From contig CANIFC010000002.1 of assembly GCA_947466695.1 (NCBI GenBank), positions 1 to 63,591 on the forward strand: 63,591 nucleotides of DNA, read 5' to 3'. The number at the start of each line of letters is the position of its first letter. Position 1 is the first letter of the stretch. Of the stretch, positions 56,198 to 63,591 are shown one piece after another. The notes below the pieces were generated by a model. The model had not been told where the DNA came from, ran no database searches, and saw only the letters and a program-made list of their open reading frames with translations. The DNA comes from Oxalobacteraceae bacterium. GTDB taxonomy: Bacteria > Pseudomonadota > Gammaproteobacteria > Burkholderiales > Burkholderiaceae_D. The position numbers and the translations under genes are program-made.

Positions 56198-56512
56198 ATG
56201 GCAATGGTTCACTGCAGGGGTTGTGGCAAGGAAATTCACGAATCGGCGCTTACCTGCCCGCAATGCGGCGCACCACAGAGCACCAGCCTGACTGTCATCA
56301 CGTCAGAAAAACGCATCCTCCCCGCAGCCATCCTCTGTTTTTTCCTGGGATTTCTCGGGGTGCATCGCTTTTATGTCGGCAAGATCGGCACCGGCATCCT
56401 GCAACTGCTGACACTCGGTGGTTTCGGCATCTGGGCGTTAGTCGATTTCATCATGATCGTTATCGGCAGCTTTAGCGACAAGCAAGGACTCAGGCTGACG
56501 CTCTGGACCTGA
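56198..56512 (+). CDS. TM2-domain protein with N-terminal zinc ribbon
   Basis: 104 residues. A zinc ribbon opens the protein (VHCRGCGKEIHESALTCPQCG, two CxxC pairs), then a TM2 domain with two helices: ILCFFLGFLGVHRFYVGKIG and LTLGGFGIWALVDFIMIVIG. The GxHRFYxGK motif is the family hallmark. A membrane protein of unknown role. GAGGAG precedes ATG 56198 by about 6 bases. Convergent with the CoA-transferase gene. Confidence 0.93.
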   Translation: MAMVHCRGCGKEIHESALTCPQCGAPQSTSLTVITSEKRILPAAILCFFLGFLGVHRFYVGKIGTGILQLLTLGGFGIWALVDFIMIVIGSFSDKQGLRLTLWT

Positions 56513-56522
56513 TTCCCGGCGG

Positions 56523-57674
56523 CTAAATCACGTTCCGGCTACGCAGGTCGATAATCGTTTCTGGCGGAATGTGCCAGTCTTTCAAGATCTCCGCGCTGTG
56601 CTGGCCTGGTGTGGCCGGTGCGGCGCTCACCTCAGGCGTGCTGCGGCTGAAATGCGGTGCCGGTGCTGGCTGGGTCACGCCATCGACATCGATAAAACTG
56701 CCACGCGACACATTATGCGGATGGTGCGGCGCTTCGACCATATCGAGCACTGGTGCAAAACACACCTCACTGCCCTCCATCAACATACACCATTCACTCT
56801 GCGTTTTACCGCTGAAAATTGCCGCAATTTTTAACTTGAGCTCCGGCCACAGGCTGACGTCCATCTGCACATCAAAGGCCGGGTCAGTGATCTCGCACAA
56901 GCGTAAGAGCAAGGCATAAAACTGCGGTTCTATGGCCCCGATGGAAATGAATTTCCCATCCGAGCAGGCATAGGTATCGTAAAAATGCGCGCCACCATCG
57001 AGCAGATTGGTACCGCGCTGGTCGCTCCAGGCACCGAAACCGCGAAAGCCGTAAATCATCGCGCCCAGCAGCGCCGAACCTTCCACCATGGCGGCATCGA
57101 CCACCTGACCCTGGCCAGAAGTGCGCGCTTCCAGCAAGGCACACAGCACGCCAAAGGCCAGCATCATGGCGCCGCCGCCAAAGTCTCCCACCAGATTGAG
57201 CGGTGGGGCCGGTGGCGTGTCAGCGCGCCCCATGGGCTGCAGCATGCCGCTGAGCGCGAGGTAATTGATATCGTGACCGGCAGACTGCGCCAGCGGCCCG
57301 GTCTGCCCCCAGCCGGTAATCCGGCCATAGACCAGCCTGGGATTGCGGACCTGACAGGCATCAGGACCCAACCCGAGACGTTCCATCACGCCGGGCCGGA
57401 AACCCTCGATGAGCACATCAGCCTGCTCCACCAGTTGCAGCATCAGCGCACGCGCTTCCGGCTGCTTGAGATCAAGCGCCAGCGAGCGGCGACCGCGCGC
57501 CATCACATCAAACCGGGTACCGAGCATGGGAAATGGATTGCCGGCACCGGGCGCGCTCTTGCGGTCGATGCGGATCACTTCGGCCCCCATGTCGGCCAGC
57601 ATCATGGCGGCAAACGGGCAAGGCCCGAGCCCGACCATTTCAATGACACGTATTCCTGCGAGCGGTCCGGCCAT
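56523..57674 (-). CDS. Family III CoA-transferase / alpha-methylacyl-CoA racemase-like
   Basis: 383 residues of the CaiB/BaiF family. [39 protein letters not shown] is the canonical start (positions 1-39), followed by [56 protein letters not shown] and the active-site region INYLALSG with the conserved Asp at GHD. The close match of GPAP-like [14 protein letters not shown] and RITGWGQTG points to the racemase (AMACR) branch. It would handle branched or steroid-side-chain acyl-CoA. AGGAG precedes ATG 57674. Last gene of the acyl-CoA cluster. Confidence 0.92.
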   Translation of the reverse strand: MAGPLAGIRVIEMVGLGPCPFAAMMLADMGAEVIRIDRKSAPGAGNPFPMLGTRFDVMARGRRSLALDLKQPEARALMLQLVEQADVLIEGFRPGVMERLGLGPDACQVRNPRLVYGRITGWGQTGPLAQSAGHDINYLALSGMLQPMGRADTPPAPPLNLVGDFGGGAMMLAFGVLCALLEARTSGQGQVVDAAMVEGSALLGAMIYGFRGFGAWSDQRGTNLLDGGAHFYDTYACSDGKFISIGAIEPQFYALLLRLCEITDPAFDVQMDVSLWPELKLKIAAIFSGKTQSEWCMLMEGSEVCFAPVLDMVEAPHHPHNVSRGSFIDVDGVTQPAPAPHFSRSTPEVSAAPATPGQHSAEILKDWHIPPETIIDLRSRNVI

Positions 57675-57730
57675 GGGATCTCCTGATGTCGTTAGAGCTT
57701 ACTAAATGTTGTGTCGGCAAGGTCCGCGCA

Positions 57731-58879
57731 TCACAGCGAACGGGCAATGATTTCTTTCATGACTTCATTGGCGCCGCCATAAATTTTCTGCACGCGGGCA
57801 TCAATATACATCTGCGCAATCGGGTACTCCAGCATATAGCCGTAACCGCCGAAAAGTTGCAGGCACTGGTCAATCACCTTGCACTGTAAATCGGAAATCC
57901 AGTATTTCGCCATCGAGGCCAGTTCGGCATCCATGCGGCCCTCCAGCGTATCGACAATACAGCGGTCGATGAAGGTGCGCGCAATGGTCGCTTCTGTCTT
58001 GATTTCAGCGAGGATGAAACGGGTGTTTTGCATCTCGATCAGCGCTTGACCAAAGGCCTTGCGCTGGCGCGTATGCTCGATGGTCAGGCGCAAGGCGCGC
58101 TCGATGGCGGCGACTCCGCCAACCCCGAGTATGGTGCGCTCGTACGGCAGTTCCGTCATCAGCTGCACGAAACCCTTGCCTTCAATCCCACCGAGGATAT
58201 TTTCTGCCGGCACCCGGACATCGTCAAAAAACAACTCGCAGGTGTCCTGCCCTTTCTGGCCGATTTTTTCCAGTATCCGCCCGACCCTGAAACCCGGGCA
58301 TTCCCTGGTTTCCAGCAGCAGTAAAGAGATCCCTTTCGCACCGGCATCGGGATCGGTCTTGCAAACCACGACAACCAGGTCGGCCAGGTAGCCGTTCGAG
58401 ATAAAGATCTTGGAACCGTTCAACACATACGACCCGCCATCAGGCTCAAGAATGGCCGTAGTGCGGATGCCCTTGAGGTCGGAACCGGCACCCGGCTCCG
58501 ACATGGCAATAGCCGCCACCATGGCGCCACTGGCCAGCATGGGCAGATATTTTTCTTTCTGTGCCGGCGTACCCTGGTTATGCAGATACTGCGCGACGAT
58601 GGCATGCACATGGATGCCAAAGGCACTGTCGCCAGCGCTGGCGAGTTCTTCAAAAACCACGCACTGGTGCGCAAAATTACCACCCGAACCACCATAATGT
58701 TCAGGAATGTCGGCCAGCAGCATGCCCATGTCGCCAGCCTTGTTCCACAAGCTGCGGTCGACGTGCTGCTGCTCTTTCCAGACCGCCTGATGAGGGCTAA
58801 TTTCGGTATCGATAAAGCGTCGTACGGCATCGCGAAAACTATCCAGTTCCGGCGTCATCCACGGTGAGCGGTAGGGCAT
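57731..58879 (-). CDS. Acyl-CoA dehydrogenase
   Basis: 382 residues, FAD enzyme. Motifs: AIAMSEPGAGSDLKGIRT (signature 1), GSKIFISNGYLADLVVVV, QALIEMQNTRFILAEIKTE and QLFGGYGYMLEYPIAQMYIDARVQKIYGGANEVMKEI (signature 2, read in parts). It introduces a double bond at the alpha-beta position of an acyl-CoA. AAGGAG stands 6 bases before ATG 58879. Located between thiolase and CoA-transferase genes on the same strand, with gaps of 56-67 bp, so one operon. Confidence 0.94.
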   Translation of the reverse strand: MPYRSPWMTPELDSFRDAVRRFIDTEISPHQAVWKEQQHVDRSLWNKAGDMGMLLADIPEHYGGSGGNFAHQCVVFEELASAGDSAFGIHVHAIVAQYLHNQGTPAQKEKYLPMLASGAMVAAIAMSEPGAGSDLKGIRTTAILEPDGGSYVLNGSKIFISNGYLADLVVVVCKTDPDAGAKGISLLLLETRECPGFRVGRILEKIGQKGQDTCELFFDDVRVPAENILGGIEGKGFVQLMTELPYERTILGVGGVAAIERALRLTIEHTRQRKAFGQALIEMQNTRFILAEIKTEATIARTFIDRCIVDTLEGRMDAELASMAKYWISDLQCKVIDQCLQLFGGYGYMLEYPIAQMYIDARVQKIYGGANEVMKEIIARSL

Positions 58880-58946
58880 TGTGACTCCTTATTTTTTTAG
58901 GCTATTTTTACAGACTGTTTTTATGGACTACCAAAAATAGGGTAAC

Positions 58947-60131
58947 TCAGGCGGCGCGATACATGGTCACGACGCAAGCGCCACCGAGACCCAGATTATG
59001 CTGCAAGCCGACCTTGGCACCTGCCACCTGGCGCGCGCCTGCGCTACCGCGTAACTGGTGCGTCAGCTCAAAACATTGCGCCAGACCAGTGGCACCCAGC
59101 GGATGCCCCTTCGACAGCAAACCGCCGGAAGGGTTGGTCACCACCTTGCCGCCATAGGTATTGTCGCCATCGTTGATGAACTTTTCGGCGCCACCTTCCT
59201 GGCACAGGCCCAGCGCTTCATACGTGATCAGCTCGTTCTGTGCGAAGCAGTCATGCAATTCGACGACATCGAGATCATCGGGACCGATACCGGCCTCCTG
59301 ATAGACCTTGGCAGCGGCCTCGCGGCTCATGTCGTAACCCACCACGCGCATCATGTCGTCCGATTCAAACGTGGCCGGGGTATCGGTCGTCATGGCTTGC
59401 GCGGCGATATAAACCGCGGCACTCAAGCCATGCGCCCTGGCAAAATTTTCCGAAACGAGGACCGCCGCAGCGGCACCACAGGTCGGTGGACAGGCCATCA
59501 GTTTTGTCAGGACACCCGGCCAGATCTCGGTTGAATTGAGCACGTCTTCGGGCGTCACCACCTGACGGAACACCGCCAACGGATTGTTGGCCGCATGGCG
59601 ACTGGCCTTGGCGCGGATTTTGGCAAAGGCGCTCAGCGGAGTACCATATTTTTGCATGTGACTAAGGCCCGCCCCGCCGAAATAGCGTAGCGCCAGCGGA
59701 ATCTGCGGCATGCCCACCAGCTTGTCGGTTACTTTATCGAAGGCATCGAAGGGGCTGGGGCGATCCTGAAAGATGGAGCCCAGTGCGCCCGGTGTCATCT
59801 GCTCAAAGCCCAGCACCAGCGCGCAGTCAAGCGCGCCGCTGGCGATGGCCTGGCGCGCCAGGAACAAGGCGGTGGAACCGGTCGAGCAGTTGTTGTTGAC
59901 GTTGAACACCGGAATACCCGTCATGCCCACCTTGTAGAGTGCCTTCTGGCCGCTAGTAGAGTCGCCATACACATAGCCGACATAGGCCTGCTCGATATCG
60001 TTATAGCTGATACCGGCATCGGTGAGCGCCATGCGTGTCGCGGCAGCACCCATCTCGTCATAGGGGGCAGTCGCGCTCGGTTTGGTGAAGGGAATCATGC
60101 CAACGCCAGAGACAAAAACTTTACGGCTCAT
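58947..60131 (-). CDS. SCP2/SCPx-type thiolase
   Basis: 394 residues. Nucleophile Cys82 in FNVNNNCSTGSTALF; His in VELHDCFAQNELITYEAL and the C-terminal GHPLGATGLAQCFELT. The sequence is the lipid-transfer-protein/thiolase branch (sterol carrier protein x-like) rather than the acetyl-CoA acetyltransferase branch: it lacks the usual C-terminal CxG. It would cleave branched-chain or steroid-side-chain 3-ketoacyl-CoA. First gene of the operon; AGGAG precedes ATG 60131 and a perfect palindrome lies 38 bp upstream. Confidence 0.92.
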   Translation of the reverse strand: MSRKVFVSGVGMIPFTKPSATAPYDEMGAAATRMALTDAGISYNDIEQAYVGYVYGDSTSGQKALYKVGMTGIPVFNVNNNCSTGSTALFLARQAIASGALDCALVLGFEQMTPGALGSIFQDRPSPFDAFDKVTDKLVGMPQIPLALRYFGGAGLSHMQKYGTPLSAFAKIRAKASRHAANNPLAVFRQVVTPEDVLNSTEIWPGVLTKLMACPPTCGAAAAVLVSENFARAHGLSAAVYIAAQAMTTDTPATFESDDMMRVVGYDMSREAAAKVYQEAGIGPDDLDVVELHDCFAQNELITYEALGLCQEGGAEKFINDGDNTYGGKVVTNPSGGLLSKGHPLGATGLAQCFELTHQLRGSAGARQVAGAKVGLQHNLGLGGACVVTMYRAA

Positions 60132-60168
60132 AGAGTGCTCCTGAAGAAGTTTTGCACAGAGAAAACTA

Positions 60169-60188
60169 AGTAGGTCAATTGACCTACT
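60169..60188. promoter_or_regulatory. Perfect 20-bp palindrome, probable TetR operator
   Basis: AGTAGGTCAATTGACCTACT is fully palindromic and lies between the divergent thiolase (60131) and TetR (60306) starts. Size and symmetry fit a TetR-family operator controlling the acyl-CoA operon. The binding protein is inferred from adjacency. Confidence 0.82.
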
Positions 60189-60219
60189 GACGCCAAATTA
60201 TAAATCAGCTGTCCGTTTT

Positions 60220-60256
60220 GTCAATGTTCACCAATGTTTATCGATGTTCACCAATG
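60220..60256. repeat. Direct repeats in the TetR leader
   Basis: GTTCACCAATGTT occurs twice about 20 bp apart (starting near 60225 and 60245), with TCAATGTT and TCGATGTT variants in between. They sit between the palindrome and the TetR start and might be secondary regulator sites or part of the TetR promoter. Confidence 0.6.
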
Positions 60257-60305
60257 TTGGTCAAGGTGTGTGGGATAATTTCAACCTCTTAACACGACCG
60301 CTTTC

Positions 60306-60950
60306 ATGACTACCACCGTTACCCAATCCCTCAGGAACAAGGCCTCCATCACCACCGAAAAAGGTCTGGGCCGGGCGCAGGATATCTTGCAGGCCGCGCG
60401 CCAGATCTTTGCCGCCGGCGGCTACGCAGGTTTGTCGATGCGGCGCGTCGCCAGCAGTGCCGGCATGAGCCTGAGCAATGTGCAGCATTACTACCCCAGC
60501 AAAGATCTGCTGATTGAAGCCCTGTTGCTCTACACCATGGAATCCTTCCAGACCAAGATCGACACCATCGCCCGTTCCATGCAGGGCGCGTCACGCAGGG
60601 AACAACTGATCTCGACCATCGACATGTTTCTCGACGAGCTGGCCGACCCCGTCACCCATGGCATGTTTTTTGAGATCTGGGCACTGGCCGGACGCAATGC
60701 CTTTGCTTCGGCACTGATGGACAAGATGCTGGCACGCGAAAGAAAGACCATCTTTAAATTGATCCAAGGCATGTCAGCCGACATTTCGGACGAACAGGCC
60801 ATGTTGCGTGCCGTACTCATCGTGGCGCAAGTAGAAGGCCTGATGCTGTTTCGCCTGCAACGGAGCGACCAGCGCGGTCAGCACGCTTATGTGTTTGAGG
60901 TGCATGCAGCCCTGCGCACGGCAGTGCTCAATCTGGCGACAGCAGGATAG
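60306..60950 (+). CDS. TetR/AcrR-family regulator of the acyl-CoA operon
   Basis: 214 residues. The helix-turn-helix is SMRRVASSAGMSLSNVQHYYPSKDLLIEALL (about residues 44-74), preceded by ILQAARQIFAAGGYAGL. The C-terminal ligand domain has EQLISTIDMFLDELADPVTHG and MLFRLQRSDQRG. It is divergent from the thiolase-dehydrogenase-CoA-transferase operon across a 175-bp spacer with a perfect palindrome, so an acyl-CoA-responsive repressor is likely. Start ATG 60306 has no strong ribosome-binding site. Confidence 0.93.
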   Translation: MTTTVTQSLRNKASITTEKGLGRAQDILQAARQIFAAGGYAGLSMRRVASSAGMSLSNVQHYYPSKDLLIEALLLYTMESFQTKIDTIARSMQGASRREQLISTIDMFLDELADPVTHGMFFEIWALAGRNAFASALMDKMLARERKTIFKLIQGMSADISDEQAMLRAVLIVAQVEGLMLFRLQRSDQRGQHAYVFEVHAALRTAVLNLATAG

Positions 60951-61364
60951 CTGGCTGGCAAAAAACAGCGGGATTGAGAAGCCCTCATGGAAAAATGTCT
61001 TCGGGTTAATTGAAATTCCGTTTACACAAAATCCCGTATACCCTCCCTCTTTCCAATTTCGTGCATTCAACGAAAATGAATCCCTGCGCCCGTTTTTGTC
61101 TATTTTGTTATACTAAATATTTTCTAGTACAGTAAATTTTTGCCACGCTGTACACACGTTTCCAGAAAAAAGAATCGGCAAGCCACTTTTTGCCGTGTCA
61201 CTTACCCGACGCATAATTGACGTATTTGCGCTCTCAAACACGAGGATGCGGGTTTATGATGACGCGCCTTTGCCAGCGACACGGCAACAAGAATGCTTTG
61301 ACTTAATGATCCATGGCCTGAAAAGTTTTTAAACATTTTTAAACATCAACTAAGGACTACTACC
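60951..61364. other. Intergenic region upstream of the peroxiredoxin gene
   Basis: About 410 bp. No gene supported. It should contain the peroxiredoxin promoter; I did not find a convincing OxyR-type site or a -35/-10 pair. It ends in AAGGACTACTACC before ATG 61365, a usable ribosome-binding site. Confidence 0.5.
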
Positions 61365-62024
61365 ATGTCTATTCGCCTCAACGATATCGCTCCGAACTTC
61401 ACTACAGATTCAACCGCTGGCACGCTGACTCTTCACGACTGGATCGGCGAGAGCTATGCCATCCTGTTTTCACATCCAAAAGACTTTACCCCGGTATGTA
61501 CGACCGAGTTCGGCGCCGTTGCCCAGCTGGTACCCGAATTTGCCAAACGCAACACCAAGGTGATGGGCGTCTCTGTCGACAATACGGAAGCGCACAAAAA
61601 ATGGCAGCGCGATATCGCCGCCTTTGCCGGCGTTCCTGCCGACTTCCCTATCATCGACGACACATCACTGCAGGTCTCCAAACTCTACGACATGCTTTCC
61701 GCCGACGCCTATCTGCCCGATGGCCGCACTGCAGCTGACAGCGCCACCGTACGGACGGTGTTCATCATTGGCCCGGATAAAAAAATCCGCCTCACGATGT
61801 CTTATCCGATGTCGGTCGGTCGCAACTTCGCCGAGATTTTACGTGCGCTCGATGCCATCCAGATCACTGACGGCGCACCGATTGCCACGCCCGCCAACTG
61901 GGTGCCCGGTCAGGACGTCATTGTCGGACTAGCCCTGAATGACGAGCAGGCGAAAGACAAGTTCGGCGAACTCACGATTAAGCTGCCATATTTGCGCTTT
62001 GCAAAGGCACCTAAAAAAGGCTGA
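61365..62024 (+). CDS. 1-Cys peroxiredoxin (Prx6 type)
   Basis: 219 residues. The peroxidatic Cys45 is in SHPKDFTPVCTTEFG. No other Cys exists in the protein, so it is a 1-Cys enzyme needing an external thiol. The Prx6-type C-terminal domain has VRTVFIIGPDKKIRLTMSYP, SVGRNFAEILRALDAIQ and TPANWVPGQDVIV. It reduces hydrogen peroxide and lipid or alkyl hydroperoxides in the cytoplasm. AAGGA precedes ATG 61365. A strong terminator follows; monocistronic. Confidence 0.96.
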   Translation: MSIRLNDIAPNFTTDSTAGTLTLHDWIGESYAILFSHPKDFTPVCTTEFGAVAQLVPEFAKRNTKVMGVSVDNTEAHKKWQRDIAAFAGVPADFPIIDDTSLQVSKLYDMLSADAYLPDGRTAADSATVRTVFIIGPDKKIRLTMSYPMSVGRNFAEILRALDAIQITDGAPIATPANWVPGQDVIVGLALNDEQAKDKFGELTIKLPYLRFAKAPKKG

Positions 62025-62068
62025 TTAAAAAATGAGTTGAATAAGTAGCAGTGACGCAGAAAAAATAT

Positions 62069-62117
62069 AGGGCGATGCAAAACGGAGAACTCTCCGCTTT
62101 GCGTCGCCCTTTTTTTA
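62069..62117 (+). terminator. Strong rho-independent terminator of the peroxiredoxin gene
   Basis: Arms 62069-62088 and 62091-62110 pair over nearly 20 positions (two mismatches of the G-T type) with a very short loop, then seven T. It lies 45 bp after the stop. Confidence 0.92.
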
Positions 62118-62250
62118 TCTAAAAATACGCAGCAAATTACGGCAGAACCACCAGCCGCAGGACGCCAAGGTAATTGCAACTCGTGACACTACATTACTGC
62201 TAAATTTTTTTTGTTAGTGCCAATGAACTATATTGTTAAAACTTTTTAAG

Positions 62251-62333
62251 ATGGGTGTCTTGTTTAATTTTTAAGATGGGTGTCTTGTTTAATTTTTGTT
62301 TAATTTGTTTTGTTTTGAGATGGGTGTTTTATT
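62251..62333. repeat. Direct repeats of ATGGGTGTCTTGTT
   Basis: ATGGGTGTCTTGTT is present at 62251-62264 and 62276-62289, each inside a 25-bp unit AAGATGGGTGTCTTGTTTAA followed by TTTTT, and in a diverged form at 62320-62333 (ATGGGTGTTTTATT). The exact inverse (AACAAGACACCCAT) occurs at 63382-63395. TTTTATTGAGTTTTTT also repeats twice at 62327-62360. The segment is T-rich and non-coding. Confidence 0.85.
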
Positions 62334-62448
62334 GAGTTTTTTCTTTTATTGAGTTTTTTGCCTCCGTGTCGGTTAGGGTTGCCGTGATAATAATCAATAA
62401 ACTAGACTGATATGTTGAATTCTTAAATCCACAGGACTTATCATGATT

Positions 62449-62469
62449 AATAATCAATAATCAATAATC
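62449..62469. repeat. AATAATC heptamer repeat upstream of the terminal lipoprotein gene
   Basis: Three perfect tandem copies of AATAATC (62449-62469) run straight into the ribosome-binding site GGAGG (62470-62474) of the next gene. A fourth related AATAATCAATAA lies near 62388-62400. Copy-number change here would alter promoter-to-start spacing. Confidence 0.85.
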
Positions 62470-62481
62470 GGAGGTGACACC

Positions 62482-63486
62482 ATGATCCAGATACGAAATG
62501 CGATATTTTTTAGTTTGATTTTCATCGCTGCCGGCGTTCTGGGTGGCTGCGGCGGTGGTGCTGGTGATTCCACTTTTTCTAATTCCGGTCTAACTCCCAT
62601 CACAACACCGCCACCGCCACCGCCAGCCACCGGACTAATGATGATGTCGTGTATCGACGGTTCAAGTACGCAATGCAGCGGCGACAGTATCATTCGGATC
62701 GAGAACGGTATCGCGCTTACAAGATCAGGGGTCCAGACATACGGAAAATCCACCAGTGACTTACGTACTCCAAATCCGAACGCAACGACCGCCACAGGGA
62801 TGATGCTGGCATCCGGCGGCATGGCAGAAATCAGGATTAACAAAGATGTGAACGGAGCGGTTTCTAATCCGGTGCTCCTGTTGAGCAATCTCGGACTCTC
62901 ATGGGATGGCCGCAGCGAACGCCCTAAGATCATCGAAACCTTCCGCACCACGCAAGGCCGCGTACAGCAGAATTCCAGCGGTGCCATCACCTTTGACGCC
63001 CTGCCCGCAAACTCCAATCTCGGCTTCTATGATTTCGCAATCAAGGGTATCGCCGGCACCCAGTTCAATTATGCAAACAATGCCTACTTTCCCCGTAACG
63101 CACCGTCTCGCTGCAGCATCGCCCCATGTAATACTGTGGAGAGCACCGGCCCCGAATATCAGGCTGGCAATTGGTCGTCCGGCGGAAGCGTTCCTGATCA
63201 AGTGCAAGTGTTCCGATTTCATGAGGATGGCGATGTTCACGCTGGCGACGGCCAACCGGACGCAAATGGCAATCCGACCATTTTGGTGGGTGGGAGCGGT
63301 TTCGGCGCCCCCTACCCCGGCTCGAAAGGCGGTCGCGAATTTTATAATTGGAGCTACCGCTACAGCAATCTGACAGGCTTTAACAAGACACCCATATTAA
63401 ATCCCCATATCAATCCCCATATCAATCCCCATATCAATCCCCATATCAAAACCTTGAAATCGAAAAATTTTTACCTATGCTGTTGA
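62482..63486 (+). CDS. Unknown lipoprotein with repeat-encoded C-terminus
   Basis: 334 residues from ATG 62482, with GGAGG 7 bases upstream. The signal peptide has lipobox LGGC (Cys near 24) followed by a Gly-rich stretch and a proline run (PPPPPP) typical of surface-lipoprotein spacers. The mature domain (about 55-300) is Gly/Asn/Ser-rich, with MMSCIDGSSTQCSGDS, GLSWDGRSERPKIIETF and a second Cys pair RCSIAPC; I recognise no family. The last 35 residues are encoded by repeats: NKTPIL, then NPHI four times, then a Lys-rich tail ending YLCC. That end looks acquired, so the original C-terminus may have been replaced. A transposase gene begins 28 bp downstream. Confidence 0.75.
   Translation: MIQIRNAIFFSLIFIAAGVLGGCGGGAGDSTFSNSGLTPITTPPPPPPATGLMMMSCIDGSSTQCSGDSIIRIENGIALTRSGVQTYGKSTSDLRTPNPNATTATGMMLASGGMAEIRINKDVNGAVSNPVLLLSNLGLSWDGRSERPKIIETFRTTQGRVQQNSSGAITFDALPANSNLGFYDFAIKGIAGTQFNYANNAYFPRNAPSRCSIAPCNTVESTGPEYQAGNWSSGGSVPDQVQVFRFHEDGDVHAGDGQPDANGNPTILVGGSGFGAPYPGSKGGREFYNWSYRYSNLTGFNKTPILNPHINPHINPHINPHIKTLKSKNFYLCC
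63382..63395. repeat. Inverted copy of the 62251 repeat
   Basis: AACAAGACACCCAT is the exact reverse complement of the 14-bp unit at 62251-62264 and 62276-62289. It lies inside the 3' part of the lipoprotein frame, where it encodes NKTPI. Confidence 0.88.
63400..63447. repeat. 12-bp tandem repeat, four perfect copies
   Basis: AATCCCCATATC is repeated four times without interruption (63400-63411, 63412-63423, 63424-63435, 63436-63447), in frame with the lipoprotein gene and giving NPHI each time. Being a multiple of three, expansion or contraction would keep the frame. Confidence 0.95.
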
Positions 63487-63514
63487 TACCTCACTTTCAA
63501 TAGGGGAGATGGTG

Positions 63515-63591
63515 ATGCCAACCGCACGTAAAAATCATGTATCTTTAGACGCCACGCCGTATTACCACTGCACCGGCCGCTGTGTGCGGCG
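63515..63591 (+). CDS. IS200-like / REP-associated tyrosine transposase, N-terminal fragment (cut by window edge)
   Basis: The frame from ATG 63515 reads MPTARKNHVSLDATPYYHCT, then GRCVRR, and leaves the window. This is the usual start of Y1-type transposases of the REP-associated (RAYT) group, where the next residues are AFLCG. AGGGGAG lies 7 bases upstream. Such single-strand transposases act on short repeated hairpin or motif sequences near their gene, which makes the repeats at 62251-62360 and 63382-63447 of interest. Whether the gene is intact cannot be seen. Only 25 residues are available, so the call rests on the conserved N-terminus. Confidence 0.75.
   Translation, partial: MPTARKNHVSLDATPYYHCTGRCVR

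Noticed and set aside
61086-61114. Sigma-70 promoter with -10 TATACT before the peroxiredoxin gene
   Set aside because: TATACT at 61109-61114 has no -35 hexamer at 16-18 bp; the only TTGTCT is 7 bp away.
63400-63447. CRISPR-like array
   Set aside because: The 12-bp units are directly adjacent with no spacers, and no cas genes are present.

Overview
The window looks like chromosomal DNA of a betaproteobacterium, most likely Burkholderiales/Oxalobacteraceae (Undibacterium, Herminiimonas or Janthinobacterium type). This rests on the form of the exosortase A exopolysaccharide locus, the proteobacterial GshA and MetNIQ, the TssQ-type lipoprotein, the many acyl-CoA genes and the moderate GC content. 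The genus is an inference from gene style, not from a search. I saw no rRNA, tRNA, CRISPR array or prophage. The only mobile-element gene is the start of an IS200-like (REP-associated tyrosine) transposase at the right edge.

Positions 1-18.7 kb hold an almost complete XrtA (exosortase A)/PEP-CTERM exopolysaccharide locus. On the minus strand, in transcription order from 17534 down to 1, it encodes chain-length determinant, tyrosine autokinase, outer-membrane beta-barrel, ExeA-like ATPase, WecB, polysaccharide deacetylase, FemAB-like protein, glycosyltransferase Stp1, exosortase XrtA-EpsI, glycosyltransferase Stp2, asparagine-synthase-like amidotransferase, a third glycosyltransferase, and two membrane O-acyltransferases (the second cut by the left edge). 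The export lipoprotein is divergent (18100), across a 565-bp AT-rich control region. These genes would make, modify, polymerise and export a polysaccharide and process PEP-CTERM proteins. No PEP-CTERM substrate and no initiating phosphoglycosyltransferase lies in the window.

Positions 19-22.4 kb carry a MacA/MacB-like efflux system with separate ATPase and permease. 22.5-34 kb is a mixed housekeeping stretch: alpha-carbonic anhydrase, nitronate monooxygenase, TetR regulator with a crotonase, a chemoreceptor, a YbaK/DUF1289/metallo-beta-lactamase-fold operon, a PilZ-like protein, a flavoprotein, a lipoprotein and an orphan sugar-type binding protein. 34.5-45.7 kb has a TPR-GGDEF diguanylate cyclase, an apparently degenerate DnaQ-like exonuclease, gshA with a TTG start, a Ser/Thr kinase overlapping a TssQ-like lipoprotein, and a DUF898/M48 peptidase/methyltransferase operon.

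Positions 45.9-53 kb hold metNIQ (methionine import), a KdpDE-like two-component pair without kdpFABC, and the potassium transporter kup. 53-60.9 kb has an SMR exporter, an esterase, an alcohol dehydrogenase, a TM2 protein and an acyl-CoA cluster (CoA-transferase, acyl-CoA dehydrogenase, SCP2-type thiolase) with a divergent TetR regulator and a perfect 20-bp palindrome between them. 61-63.6 kb has a 1-Cys peroxiredoxin, then a repeat-rich segment around an unknown lipoprotein whose 3' end is built of 12-bp repeats, next to the transposase.

The least ordinary part is the right end: a 14-bp motif in inverted copies brackets the lipoprotein gene, with heptamer repeats at its ribosome-binding site and 12-bp repeats at its 3' end. 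Short tandem repeats also sit directly upstream of the starts of an esterase gene and a macA-like gene.
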